Assembly: GCA_024123955.1 (NCBI GenBank)
Contig: CP099652.1
Span: forward strand, 5,642,001 to 5,706,000
Direction of reading: 5' to 3'
DNA from: Oxalobacteraceae bacterium OTU3CINTB1
GTDB lineage: Bacteria; Pseudomonadota; Gammaproteobacteria; Burkholderiales; Burkholderiaceae_D
DNA length: 64,000 nt
Shown here: positions 28,397 through 37,064 of the stretch, piece by piece
How the letters are laid out: the number at the start of each line of letters is the position of its first letter
Position numbering within the stretch: position 1 is the stretch's first letter
Notes under the pieces: model-generated
Databases searched by the model: none
Told to the model about the DNA's origin: nothing
What the model saw: only the letters and a program-made list of their open reading frames with translations
Made by a program: the position numbers and the translations under genes

Positions 28397-29299
28397 TCAC
28401 ATCTGCGCCAGCATTCCCGCCACCGTCGGATAGCGCAGCCGCACGCCCAATTCCCGCTTGATGCGTCCATTGCTCAGCCTGCGCGATTCGGACATGAACG
28501 ACAACAGCGCCGGGGTGATCACCTGTTGCAATTCCGCACGCGGCAAACGCGGCGGCCGTTGCATGCCGAAAGCGTCCGCCACCGCGTCGAAGTACTCCGC
28601 CATCTTCATGTCGCTGTCGTCGACCGCATGGTAGATACGGTTTGGCAAGCCACCAAACAGCGCGCTGACGATGATCGTGGCCAGGTCGTCGGCATGGATG
28701 TGGTTGGTATAAACGTCCTCGGCGGCCAGCAAGGCCGGCGTACCCTGTTGCAAGCGCTTGATCGGCAGCCGCTCGGCCCCATAAATCCCCGGCACGCGCA
28801 GGATGGACAAGTTCGAACCGGCACGCACCGCCCAACGCCGCAGCACGCCCTCCGCGTCGACACGGCGCGTGGCCCGGGGGTTGCGCGGCGCCACCGGACG
28901 GCTCTCGTCAAACAACGCGCCGCCACAGTCGCCGTACACCCCCGTGGTGCTGACATAAACCATGCGGCCTTGCTCAGGTAAAATGGCGGTCAGGTTACGC
29001 GTTCGCCGGTCCAGCGCGCCCTCGGCGGGCGGCGGCGCCAGGTGCACCACGTATTGCGCCAGTCCGGCCAGGCGCCGCAGGCTGGCGGGATGGTCGAGAT
29101 CGGCCACCAGCGGCACGGCGCCCAGCGCGCGCAGTTCGGCGCGCCGCTCGGGCTGGCTGGTGGTGGCGAACACGCGGAAATGGCGCCGCAGCAGCGGCAC
29201 CAGGCGCATGCCGACGTCGCCGCAGCCGACGATCAAAAGACGCGGCCGGTTGAATGCCTGGGAATGGTGTTTGTGATTGATTAGCTTGATGTTTTTCAT
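28397..29299 (-). CDS. NAD-dependent epimerase/dehydratase-like SDR
   Basis: 300 residues of the extended/atypical SDR class (YeeZ-like). The NAD-binding glycines are in RLLIVGCGDVGMRLVPLL, then VYVSTTGVYGDCGG and ILRVPGIYGAERLPIKRL with NHIHADDLATII. The usual YxxxK is not obvious, as in atypical SDRs, so catalysis is uncertain. ATG 29299 is used; the open frame runs far upstream through the divergent gene. It is divergent from the ferredoxin-reductase gene with 12 bases between starts. Confidence 0.82.
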   Translation of the reverse strand: MKNIKLINHKHHSQAFNRPRLLIVGCGDVGMRLVPLLRRHFRVFATTSQPERRAELRALGAVPLVADLDHPASLRRLAGLAQYVVHLAPPPAEGALDRRTRNLTAILPEQGRMVYVSTTGVYGDCGGALFDESRPVAPRNPRATRRVDAEGVLRRWAVRAGSNLSILRVPGIYGAERLPIKRLQQGTPALLAAEDVYTNHIHADDLATIIVSALFGGLPNRIYHAVDDSDMKMAEYFDAVADAFGMQRPPRLPRAELQQVITPALLSFMSESRRLSNGRIKRELGVRLRYPTVAGMLAQM

Positions 29300-29311
29300 C
29301 TGAAGGATTGT

Positions 29312-30340
29312 ATGACGTTTCAAATTACTGTACAGCCTAGCGGCCACCAATTCAGCTGCGAGGAAGACGAAACCGTCCTGGCGGCGGCCATCCGCGCCGG
29401 TGTCGGCTTGCCCTACGGCTGCAAGAACGGCGCCTGCAGTTCCTGCCGCGGCAAGGTCCTGTCCGGCTCGGTGACGCACAAGGCGCACCAGGAGCGCGCG
29501 CTGAGCAAGGCGGACGAAGCGGCCGGCTACTCGCTGTTCTGCTGCGCCACCGCGCACGAAGACCTGGTGATCGAAGCGCGCGAGGTGGCCGGCAGCGACG
29601 ACTATCCTATCCGCAAGATGCCCTCGCGCGTCGCGACGCTGGAAAAAGTGGCGCCGGACGTGGTCGTGATGACCTTGCAGCTGCCCGCCAACGAGACGCT
29701 CAAATTCCGCGCCGGCCAGTATATCGAATTCATGCTGCGCGACGGCAAGCGCCGCAGCTACAGCCTGGCGTCGCCGCCGGACCAGGACCAGCCGCTGGCG
29801 CTGCACATCCGCCACCTGCCGGGCGGCCTGTTCACCGACCAGGTGTTCACCACGATGAAGGAGCGCGACATCCTGCGCTTCGAAGGCCCGATGGGCACCT
29901 TCTTCGTGCGCGAGGATACCGACAAGCCGATGGTGCTGCTGGCCTCGGGCACCGGCTTCGCGCCGATCAAGGCCATCGTCGAGCACCTGCGCGCGCAGGA
30001 CTCGCAGCGCCAGATGACGCTGTACTGGGGCGGGCGCCGCCCGCAGGACCTGTACATGGACGCGCTGTGTCGCCAATGGGAAGCGATCCTGCCCAACTTC
30101 ACCTACGTGCCGGTGATCTCGGCCGCGCTGCCGGAAGACAATTGGAGCGGCCGCACCGGCTACGTGCACGCGGCCGTCATGGCCGACCTGCCCGACCTGT
30201 CCGGCCACCAGGTGTACGCCTGCGGCGCGCCGGTGATGGTCGACTCGGCCAAGCAGGACTTTGTCGCGCAATGCCGCCTGCCGGAGGAGGAATTCTACGC
30301 CGACGCCTTCACCACAGAAGCCGACATCAACAAACCGTAA
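29312..30340 (+). CDS. 2Fe-2S ferredoxin-NAD(P)H reductase (CDP-6-deoxy-glucoseen reductase-like)
   Basis: 342 residues. A plant-type ferredoxin domain with Cys37, Cys42, Cys45 and Cys77 (YGCKNGACSSCRGKV, LFCC), then an FAD domain (GQYIEFMLRDGKRRSYSLASPP) and an NAD domain (MVLLASGTGFAPIKAIVEHL, VYACGAPVMVDSAKQDF). Betaproteobacterial homologues are often named CDP-6-deoxy-delta-3,4-glucoseen reductase, but no deoxysugar genes lie here. It more likely supplies electrons to an unidentified oxygenase or similar enzyme. Confidence 0.88.
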   Translation: MTFQITVQPSGHQFSCEEDETVLAAAIRAGVGLPYGCKNGACSSCRGKVLSGSVTHKAHQERALSKADEAAGYSLFCCATAHEDLVIEAREVAGSDDYPIRKMPSRVATLEKVAPDVVVMTLQLPANETLKFRAGQYIEFMLRDGKRRSYSLASPPDQDQPLALHIRHLPGGLFTDQVFTTMKERDILRFEGPMGTFFVREDTDKPMVLLASGTGFAPIKAIVEHLRAQDSQRQMTLYWGGRRPQDLYMDALCRQWEAILPNFTYVPVISAALPEDNWSGRTGYVHAAVMADLPDLSGHQVYACGAPVMVDSAKQDFVAQCRLPEEEFYADAFTTEADINKP

Positions 30341-30403
30341 CAGCATCCAACCGGGAGCGGACTGGGATGCGGAGTCCCAGGACCCCGCTCCCAGAAAGCC
30401 CCA

Positions 30404-31654
30404 ATGTCCGACAGTTCCGCCCCTTCAAGCGCTGGCAATGGCTTCAGCGTTCTGCGTCACCGCAACTTCGCACTCTACCTCAGCGCCCGCACCCTCGCCA
30501 CCCTTGCCGTCCAGATGCAAAACGTCGCCATCGGCTGGCAGGTGTATTCGATGACGCACAATCTGTTCGACCTCGGCCTGATCGGCCTGGCGCAGTTCGC
30601 GCCCTTCCTGCTGCTGATCCTGATCGCCGGCCACGCCGCCGACCGCTACGACCGCCGCAACCTGATCGCCATCGCGCTCGCCGCCCAGCTGCTGTGCGGC
30701 CTGACCTTGCTGGCCTTTACCATGGCCGGCCTCAGTACCGTGTGGCCCGTGTTTGCCGTGCTGGTGCTGTTCGGCAGCGCGCGCGCCTTCATGGGGCCGG
30801 CCACGCAGGCGATCCTGGTCAACCTGGTGCCGCCGGAAAGCTTCAGCAAGGCCGTCGCGCTGAGCTCGTCGAGCTTCCACGTGGCCGTGATCCTCGGGCC
30901 GACCCTGGGCGGCCTGTTCTACCTGGCCGGGCCGAAAACGGTATATGTGATTTCCTCGGCGCTGCTGGTGGCCGCCGTGGTGATGATGTGCATGGTCAAA
31001 TCGGTCAAGCAGCCGAGCAACCGCGAACCGGCCACCTGGCACACGGTGCTCGAGGGCCTGCGCTTCGTGCGCTCGCGGCCCGTGGTGCTGGGCGCCATCT
31101 CGCTCGACCTGTTCGCCGTGCTGTTCGGCGGCGCCACCGCGCTGCTGCCGGCGCTGGCGCACGACGTGCTGCACGTCGGCCCGACCGGCCTGGGCATGCT
31201 GCGTACCGCCCCGGGCGCCGGCGCCGCGCTGTGCTCGATCGCACTGGCCTTCTTCCCGATCACGCGCCGGGTCGGCATGTGGATGTTCGGCGGCGTGGCC
31301 GTGTTCGGCATGGGTACGCTGGTGCTCGGTGCCACCTCCACCTTCATTGTCGCGCTGGTGGCCTTGTTCCTGATGGGCGCCGGCGACATGATCAGCGTCT
31401 ACGTGCGCCACCTGCTGGTGCAATACGAAACGCCGGACGCGATACGCGGACGCGTGAGCGCGGTCAACTCGGTGTTCATCGGTGCCTCCAACGAACTGGG
31501 CGAGTTCGAATCGGGCGTCACCGCCGGCTGGATGGGGCTGACGCGCGCCATCCTGTTCGGCGGCGCCGCCACCCTGGCCGTGACGGGACTGTGGGCCTGG
31601 CTGTTCCCGGTCCTGTCGCGCATGGACCGTTTCCCGCACGAGGATAAAAAATGA
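30404..31654 (+). CDS. MFS transporter (EntS/MFS_3 type)
   Basis: 416 residues with about 12 hydrophobic segments, inner membrane. It begins with a cytoplasmic LRHRNFALYLSARTLATLAVQMQNVAIGWQVY, the MFS_3 signature, with AGHAADRYDRRNL as loop 2-3 and DAIRGRVSAVNSVFIGASNELGEFESG in the C-terminal half, as in EntS-like siderophore exporters. The substrate is unknown; no siderophore genes lie nearby. The stop overlaps the next gene's ATG by 4 bases. Confidence 0.9.
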   Translation: MSDSSAPSSAGNGFSVLRHRNFALYLSARTLATLAVQMQNVAIGWQVYSMTHNLFDLGLIGLAQFAPFLLLILIAGHAADRYDRRNLIAIALAAQLLCGLTLLAFTMAGLSTVWPVFAVLVLFGSARAFMGPATQAILVNLVPPESFSKAVALSSSSFHVAVILGPTLGGLFYLAGPKTVYVISSALLVAAVVMMCMVKSVKQPSNREPATWHTVLEGLRFVRSRPVVLGAISLDLFAVLFGGATALLPALAHDVLHVGPTGLGMLRTAPGAGAALCSIALAFFPITRRVGMWMFGGVAVFGMGTLVLGATSTFIVALVALFLMGAGDMISVYVRHLLVQYETPDAIRGRVSAVNSVFIGASNELGEFESGVTAGWMGLTRAILFGGAATLAVTGLWAWLFPVLSRMDRFPHEDKK

Positions 31655-32319
31655 CGCTCCTGTCGAAGTTCCTGCCCAAGATCGCACACAGCCGCCCGCA
31701 CCTGACCCTGGCCGTCGTGATCGGGGCGGTGGTGCTGCCCTTGCTGCCCGGCCACTGGCGCTGGCTCAGCCGCGTGCTGACGGCGTGGGACGTGACGGTC
31801 TGGATCTACCTGGCGACGATGGGCTGGATGATGCTGCGTGCCGACCAGCACGACATCAAACGCGCTGCCTGCCGCCAGGACGAGAAGGGGCCGGTGATCC
31901 TGGCGACCTTGTCGATCGCCGTGATGATCAGCCTGGCCGCCATCGTTTCGCAGCTGACCACGCTCAAGGACGCCCCGCATGCCGATCTTGCGATGCACTA
32001 CGGCTTCGTCGTGCTGACGTTGACAGGCTCCTGGTTCATGGTGGGCGTGATGTTCTGCTCCCATTATGCGCACCTGTATTACACCCACCCCGGCGGCGAA
32101 CCGGCGCTCGGCTTCCCGGACCGCCACCTGAAGCCGAACTATTGGGACTTCCTGTATTTCTCGTTCACGATCTCGGTGGCGGTGCAGACCTCGGACGTGA
32201 CGGTGCGCTGCCGGCGCCTGCGCAAGGTGGTGCTGGGCCAATCGGTGCTGTGCTTCTTCTACAACCTGGCGATTCTCGGTCTTTCCATCAATATTGCAGC
32301 GTCTCTCATCAACGGTTAG
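31651..32319 (+). CDS. DUF1345 family membrane protein
   Basis: 222 residues with about five hydrophobic segments. The family motif region HYAHLYYTHPGGEPALGFPDRHLKPNYWDFLYFSFTISVAVQTSDVTVRCRRLRKVVLGQSVLCFFYNLAILGLSIN is clear. DUF1345 proteins have no known biochemical role. ATG 31651 overlaps the MFS stop (ATGA), so the two are translationally coupled. Confidence 0.9.
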   Translation: MTLLSKFLPKIAHSRPHLTLAVVIGAVVLPLLPGHWRWLSRVLTAWDVTVWIYLATMGWMMLRADQHDIKRAACRQDEKGPVILATLSIAVMISLAAIVSQLTTLKDAPHADLAMHYGFVVLTLTGSWFMVGVMFCSHYAHLYYTHPGGEPALGFPDRHLKPNYWDFLYFSFTISVAVQTSDVTVRCRRLRKVVLGQSVLCFFYNLAILGLSINIAASLING

Positions 32320-32389
32320 CTACTTAACGAGAACCTAAGGCAAAAAGGAGTAATATGGATTCGCAGTTCAACAACACAGGAGCAAGCAT

Positions 32390-32761
32390 ATGCAGATCAA
32401 TATTAATTCCGACAAAACCATCGATCGCAACGCAGGTCTGGACGAGCATGTGCAATCAGTCGTGAGCAACGCGCTGCATCGCTTTGGTGAGCAGATCACC
32501 AGCGTGGAAGTGCACTTGAGCGACAATGTGGGTCAAAAATCAGTGGACGGCGACAACCGCGTCCTGATGGAAGCCCGGGTTACCGGATACAAGCCGATCG
32601 CCGTGAGCGATCACGCCGCCACCTTGCACCAGTCGATCGGCGGCGCCGCCGACAAACTCAAACGCGCGCTCGACAGCGCCCTGGGCCGCCTGCACGACAA
32701 GGACAAGCGCCACGCGGCCGATCCGGTCGTGGCCACGGCCGATACGGACGAAGACGAGTAA
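32390..32761 (+). CDS. HPF/RaiA-family ribosome-associated protein
   Basis: 123 residues starting MQININSDKTIDRNAGLDEHVQSVVSNALHRFGEQITSVEVHLSDNVGQKSVDGDNRVLMEARVTGYKPIAVSDHAATLHQSIGGAADKLKRALDSALGRLHDK. The beta-alpha-beta-beta-beta-alpha order matches hibernation factors, but it is a divergent form with an acidic tail. These bind the small subunit and silence ribosomes in stress. AGGAG lies 7 bases before the ATG. It follows DUF1345 after 70 bases, probably with its own promoter. Confidence 0.75.
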   Translation: MQININSDKTIDRNAGLDEHVQSVVSNALHRFGEQITSVEVHLSDNVGQKSVDGDNRVLMEARVTGYKPIAVSDHAATLHQSIGGAADKLKRALDSALGRLHDKDKRHAADPVVATADTDEDE

Positions 32762-32795
32762 TTCCGGCTTCGTACCGAGTAGCCCTCGAGGAGAC

Positions 32796-32891
32796 ACGTA
32801 GGACGGATTAGCGTAGCGTAATCCGCCATGCATGCGCCGTCGGCGGCTCAACGATGGCGGATTACGCGCTTCGCGCTAATCCGCCCTACGT
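32796..32891. repeat. REP pair (BIME-like), heads outward
   Basis: Two inverted REP units joined by the GCATGCGCCGTCGGCGGC-type linker. The left inner stem is GC-GTA-GC, the right GCGC-GAA-GCGC. The left head carries GGACGG in place of GGGCGG. It lies between two convergent genes. Confidence 0.85.
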
Positions 32892-32918
32892 AGTTCAGAT
32901 TGGTTCACAGTGCATCGG

Positions 32919-33698
32919 CTATGCCTGGCTTAGCTCGCGCAAATACCGCAGCCCCTGCAGCGACCGGCTGCCATACCACGACATCATTTCCCCATCGACC
33001 AGCAGCACCGGTTTGCCCAGCTGCTTTTCCAGCGCAAACGCATGAGCCTCCGTGAATCGATACGGTTCGCTCGACAGCAGCACGCCGTCGACGCCGGCCA
33101 CCAGCTCCGAAGACCACGCGAATTGCGGATACCGCACCTCGCCCATATCCGGCACGCTCCAGCCGATCTCCTCGAGCATGCGCGCGATATAGGTATCGCG
33201 CGAAATCGTCATCCACGGGTCCTGCCAGATGCAGTACAACATCGTCTGCGGCGGCCCTTTCGGCGCAGCCTGCAACAACGCATATTCCGCCTCGAACGCC
33301 GCGCACCAGCGCTCGGCCGCCTCGACTTTGCCGAACACGCCTCCCATCAAACGCGCCAGCGCCAGGTTATCGCGCGGCCGCATCGGATGGGTCACGACGA
33401 TATTGGGAATAAACTCAGCCAAGGCCTCGACGGTCGGCTTTTCGTTCTCGTCGATGTTGACCACCAGATGCGTCGGCGCCAGCTTGCGTATCTTTTCAAT
33501 GTTGACATCCTTGGTGCCACCCACCTTGGGAATGGCTTGCACAACATCGGCCGGATGGATGCAGAAACCGGTGCGTCCCACCAGCTGCTGCGCCAACCCG
33601 AGATCGCACAGCAGCTCGGTAATCGACGGCACCAGCGAGACGATGCGCGCATTCGGTTCCGCCGGGTGCTCGGTGCCGAGCGCATCGATATAAGTCAT
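32919..33698 (-). CDS. Cobalamin/metal-chelate-binding protein, BtuF-like, no signal peptide
   Basis: 259 residues of the helical-backbone metal receptor family (periplasmic_binding_2). RIVSLVPSITELLCDLGLAQQLVGRTGFCIHP at the start, KVGGTKDVNIEKIRKLAPTHLVVNIDENEKPTVEAL, and LYCIWQDPWMTISRDTYIARMLEEIGW are as in BtuF-like proteins. No signal peptide or lipobox is visible from ATG 33698, and no BtuCD genes are adjacent. It may be cytoplasmic, or the true start could lie upstream (open to 33887), but that stretch is not signal-like. Confidence 0.8.
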   Translation of the reverse strand: MTYIDALGTEHPAEPNARIVSLVPSITELLCDLGLAQQLVGRTGFCIHPADVVQAIPKVGGTKDVNIEKIRKLAPTHLVVNIDENEKPTVEALAEFIPNIVVTHPMRPRDNLALARLMGGVFGKVEAAERWCAAFEAEYALLQAAPKGPPQTMLYCIWQDPWMTISRDTYIARMLEEIGWSVPDMGEVRYPQFAWSSELVAGVDGVLLSSEPYRFTEAHAFALEKQLGKPVLLVDGEMMSWYGSRSLQGLRYLRELSQA

Positions 33699-33851
33699 AA
33701 GGTTTTCCGTCTTGATAGCAATGGCAATATTGAAGCACTCCACACCACAACGCGCAACAACTACGTGACCCGGCCCCCTCGTTTGGGTATGATGTTTGAG
33801 TGTCATAAGAATGCCTGCCAGCACAAATCGCTGCGCCATTGAAAGATTATC

Positions 33852-34832
33852 TTGAAACAAATCAGCACCTTCGGCGCCTCCAGCCACCAGATCGGCGACT
33901 TGCAGTTGTTACGCAACGCGAATGACGACGCCGCCATCGCCAAATTGCTGGCGCACTGCCCCGTCATGCGGCTGGAAGCGGACGAAGCGGTCACGGACTC
34001 GAGCAAGGCGCGGCTGTATATCGTGCTGCGCGGCGCGCTGTCGGTGGCCACCGACACCCGCACCGGCATGGCCGACGGCACGGTCAGCAAGATCCTGCCG
34101 GGCGAAAGCGTGGGCGAGCAATCGGTGCTCGACGAGGAAGCCAATTTGTCGAGCATCACCGCGCTGGAGGAAAGCGACGTGCTGGTGATCGAAGCGGAGA
34201 TCGTCTGGCAATTAATTGACGAATCGAACGTGCTGGCGCGCAATCTGCTGCGCCTGTTGTCGTTCCGCATACGCGCCGCCAACGCGCAGTTGCGCCGGCG
34301 CCAGAAACTGGGCGAGTTCTACCGTCAGCTATCGATGATCGACGGCCTGACGGGCCTGTACAACCGCGCCTGGCTCAACGATTTGCTGCCGACGATGATC
34401 ACCACCGCGCACGGCTCGAATTCGCCGCTGGCGCTGATCATGATCGATCTGGACCACTTTAAACGTTTCAATGACAGCCATGGCCACCTGGCCGGCGACC
34501 AAGCGCTGCGCTCGGCCGCGCAGGTGCTCAGCGGCGCGCTGCGCCCGACCGATTTCGCCGTGCGCTACGGCGGCGAGGAAATGATGGTGCTGCTGCCGGA
34601 CACGCAGCGCAAAGTGGCGCTGGCGGTCGCCGAACGCTTGTGCGAGCGGATGCAGCAAGCGGTGGTGTTCAGCGACATGCGCGCGCCGCTGCCGCACATC
34701 ACCGCCTCGTTCGGCGTCGCGATATTGCAGCCCCACCAGAACGAACAAGACCTGATCGCCGCCGCCGACGCCGCGCTGTACCGTGCCAAGGAGCTGGGCC
34801 GCAATCAGGTGGTGCAGGAAGAGCTGGCGTAA
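33852..34832 (+). CDS. Cyclic-nucleotide-binding-like domain GGDEF protein
   Basis: 326 residues. Residues about 15-140 form a cNMP-binding-like beta roll (YIVLRGALSVATDTRTGMADGTVSKILPGESVGEQSVLDEEANLSSITALEESDVLVI). Residues about 160-322 form a GGDEF domain, SMIDGLTGLYNRAWL, with active-site GGEEM at 240-244 and inhibitory site RPTD at 231-234. It would make cyclic-di-GMP with feedback control. The start is TTG 33852; the first ATG is at residue 71, inside the beta roll. It is divergent from the BtuF-like gene. Confidence 0.88.
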   Translation: MKQISTFGASSHQIGDLQLLRNANDDAAIAKLLAHCPVMRLEADEAVTDSSKARLYIVLRGALSVATDTRTGMADGTVSKILPGESVGEQSVLDEEANLSSITALEESDVLVIEAEIVWQLIDESNVLARNLLRLLSFRIRAANAQLRRRQKLGEFYRQLSMIDGLTGLYNRAWLNDLLPTMITTAHGSNSPLALIMIDLDHFKRFNDSHGHLAGDQALRSAAQVLSGALRPTDFAVRYGGEEMMVLLPDTQRKVALAVAERLCERMQQAVVFSDMRAPLPHITASFGVAILQPHQNEQDLIAAADAALYRAKELGRNQVVQEELA

Positions 34833-34847
34833 TCCGCCAGGCTCCGC

Positions 34848-36290
34848 CTACTGCGCCGGAGCGATCAACTCCACGTACTCGTAGAGCTCGGCCAGAATCT
34901 GCTCGGCCCGCTCATCCGCATCCTGCTGCAGATGATCGATCTCGCCGAAGAACTGATCGATACTGCGCGCACCGCCGGCCCCATCGTAAAACCGCGCCGC
35001 CCGATGCTGCTCCCAGTGCTCCATCTCCGGCTCCGACAAAGTCTCCGGGAAATTGCGCGCGCGATACCGGAACAGCAATTCCACCAGGCGCGGATCGTCG
35101 AACGAAGGCGAAGCGACCGCCAACTTCGCCGGCGCCTCCTTGCGCAGGGACTCCAGCAGACGGCGATCTTCCTTGCCGATAAAACCGTTATACAAATCCT
35201 CGTCGACATCGAGTTCCGCGCCGGGCGGACGATAAAACACTTGCTCCCACTCGATATCCATATTGCGTCCGGCGGCAGCCAACGCGGCGAACGCCTTGCC
35301 CTGCTCCAGATCGATCCCCCACTGCGCGGCCATGGCCGGCGAGAGCGTCTTCAGGTTGGACACCAGCATCGGCGATTTGTTCAGATGGATGCTCTTGACC
35401 GGCAAACGCGACATGCCTTCCGGCAGCGCGTCGGCGCGCGTGAAGATGCGCGTGCGTATCGTGTCCGCATCCAGCGTGAACAACTCGGTCGGATCGTAGG
35501 TGCAATCCCAGACGATGACTTCGTTCTTGTTGGTCGGATGCGTCGCCAGCGGCCACACCAGCGCGATGCAGCCGCGCTCGGCCGGGAACATACCCGACAC
35601 GTGCAGGAACGGCGCGCGCAGCTGCGGCGCCAGATGCATGCCGATCTCGTCGGCCACGCGGTCCTTCTTGTGCAGCGCGAAGCAAAAGTCGAACAGTTTC
35701 GGCTGTTTCTGCTTGATCAGGCGCGCCAGCGCGATGGTGGCGCGTACGTCGGACAGCGCGTCGTGCGCCGCCTCGTGCAGCAGGCCGTTGGCCTTGGCCA
35801 AATCTTCCAGCCGGAAGCTGGGCTTGCCGTCGGCCTTCTTCGGCCACTCGATGCCTTCCGGACGCAGCGCATAGGTCATCCGCACCACATCCAGCAGGTC
35901 CCAGCGGCCGCACTGGTTCTGCCATTCGCGCGCGTATGGGTCGATCAGGTTGCGCCAGAACATGAAGCGGGTGATTTCATCGTCGAAACGGATCGTGTTG
36001 TAACCGACGCCGACGGTGCCCGGCTTGGAAAACGCCTGCTCGATGGTGGCGGCGAACTGATGCTCGGGCACGCCCCATTCCAGGCACTGCTGCGGCGTGA
36101 TGCCGGTGATCAGGCAAGATTGCGGATCAGGCAAGAAGTCATTGGCCGGCTTGCAATACAACATGATCGGATCGCCGATCTCGTTGAGGTCGGCGTCGGT
36201 GCGGATCGCGGCGAATTGCGCCGGGCGGTCGCGACGCGTCTGCGCGCCAAAAGTTTCGTAGTCGTGCCAGAGAAAAGTCTGTGTGGTCAT
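34848..36290 (-). CDS. sbcB: Exodeoxyribonuclease I
   Basis: 480 residues, the usual ExoI length. It degrades single-stranded DNA 3' to 5' in recombination and mismatch repair. The DEDDh exonuclease begins MTTQTFLWHDYETFGAQTRRDRPAQFAAIRTD, with YCKPANDFLPDPQSCLITGITPQ, VGYNTIRFDDEITRFMFWRNL and HEAAHDALSDVRATIALARLIK. The ExoI C-terminal domain follows (RYRARNFPETLSEPEMEHWEQH). It converges on the GGDEF gene with 15 bases between. Confidence 0.97.
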   Translation of the reverse strand: MTTQTFLWHDYETFGAQTRRDRPAQFAAIRTDADLNEIGDPIMLYCKPANDFLPDPQSCLITGITPQQCLEWGVPEHQFAATIEQAFSKPGTVGVGYNTIRFDDEITRFMFWRNLIDPYAREWQNQCGRWDLLDVVRMTYALRPEGIEWPKKADGKPSFRLEDLAKANGLLHEAAHDALSDVRATIALARLIKQKQPKLFDFCFALHKKDRVADEIGMHLAPQLRAPFLHVSGMFPAERGCIALVWPLATHPTNKNEVIVWDCTYDPTELFTLDADTIRTRIFTRADALPEGMSRLPVKSIHLNKSPMLVSNLKTLSPAMAAQWGIDLEQGKAFAALAAAGRNMDIEWEQVFYRPPGAELDVDEDLYNGFIGKEDRRLLESLRKEAPAKLAVASPSFDDPRLVELLFRYRARNFPETLSEPEMEHWEQHRAARFYDGAGGARSIDQFFGEIDHLQQDADERAEQILAELYEYVELIAPAQ

Positions 36291-36366
36291 AGAGGCGCAT
36301 TCAGGGGTGCTACAGTTATTCTAAAAACTGCCGATAATTCAATGGTATTCCAACCGGAGCAACATC

Positions 36367-36945
36367 ATGGCTACTCCCGTCTCAGTCACATCAGGCAGCA
36401 CGGCCGCCAAGGCCGCACCACTCCAGGCGAAGGACGTCCAGGCCAAGGACGAGAGCACGATGTCGGTCGGCGCCAAGGCCAAGGCGCAACTCAACGCTTC
36501 CATCGTACAAGCTTCTTTGACGGTATCGTTGAAATCGTCCAACGATCCGATGTCGGTCGTGCTGAAAACGGCGCTGACCGGCATTAACGAGGCGCTCAAG
36601 GACCAGTTCGGCGACAACGCCATCCAGAACGCCATGTCGCAGGACAATACGCCGGAAGGCACCGCGAGCCGCATTGTATCGCTGTCGACGGCATTTTACG
36701 ATGCGTTCAAGCAGCAGAACCCGGGTGTGGATGAGGAGACGTTGCTCAACAAGTTCGTCGACACCCTGAAAAAGGGTGTCGACCAGGGCTTCGGCGAGGC
36801 GCGCGACGTGCTGGAAGGATTGAAGGCACTCGGTGGCGAGGTCGCCGGCAACATCGACAAGACCTACGAATTGGTGCAGAAAGGGTTTGAGGATTTCATC
36901 GCCTCGCGCCTGGCGAAGCCGGCCGAGGAAACAGAAAAACCGTAG
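36367..36945 (+). CDS. DUF5610 domain-containing protein
   Basis: 192 residues. A Ser/Thr/Ala-rich N-terminal 35 residues, then a helical domain: MSVVLKTALTGINEALKDQFGDNAIQNAMSQDNTPEGTASRIVSLSTAFYDAFKQQNPGVDEETLLNKFVDTLKKGVDQGFGEARDVLEGL, typical of DUF5610. No signal peptide. CGGAGCAAC lies before the ATG. Its TAG stop codon is supplied by the head of a REP unit (CCGTAGGGCGG). It is divergent from sbcB. Function unknown. Confidence 0.85.
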   Translation: MATPVSVTSGSTAAKAAPLQAKDVQAKDESTMSVGAKAKAQLNASIVQASLTVSLKSSNDPMSVVLKTALTGINEALKDQFGDNAIQNAMSQDNTPEGTASRIVSLSTAFYDAFKQQNPGVDEETLLNKFVDTLKKGVDQGFGEARDVLEGLKALGGEVAGNIDKTYELVQKGFEDFIASRLAKPAEETEKP

Positions 36946-37036
36946 GGCGGATTAGGCGGAACGCCGTAATCCGCCATTGCATGCGTCTCGGCGGCGCACG
37001 CAATGGCGGATTACGCTGCGCTAATCCGCCCTACGT
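36941..37036. repeat. REP pair (BIME-like), heads outward, overlapping a stop codon
   Basis: Two inverted REP units with inner stems GGCG-GAA-CGCC (left) and GC-GCA-GC (right). The left head contributes the TAG stop of the DUF5610 gene at 36943-36945. The linker again has a TCGGCGGCGCACGC-like core. It lies between convergent genes. Confidence 0.87.
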
Positions 37037-37064
37037 GTCTCCCCGAACTGCACGCTCCATGGCC

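Noticed and set aside
32611..32896. Small frames starting MADYA in the REPs
   Set aside because: They come from ATGGCGGATTACG in the REP tail and recur at each copy; they are repeat sequence, not genes.
36500..36945. Possible link of the DUF5610 and 515-residue proteins as one family
   Set aside because: Only the low-complexity Ser/Thr-rich N-termini are alike; the folded parts show no shared motif.
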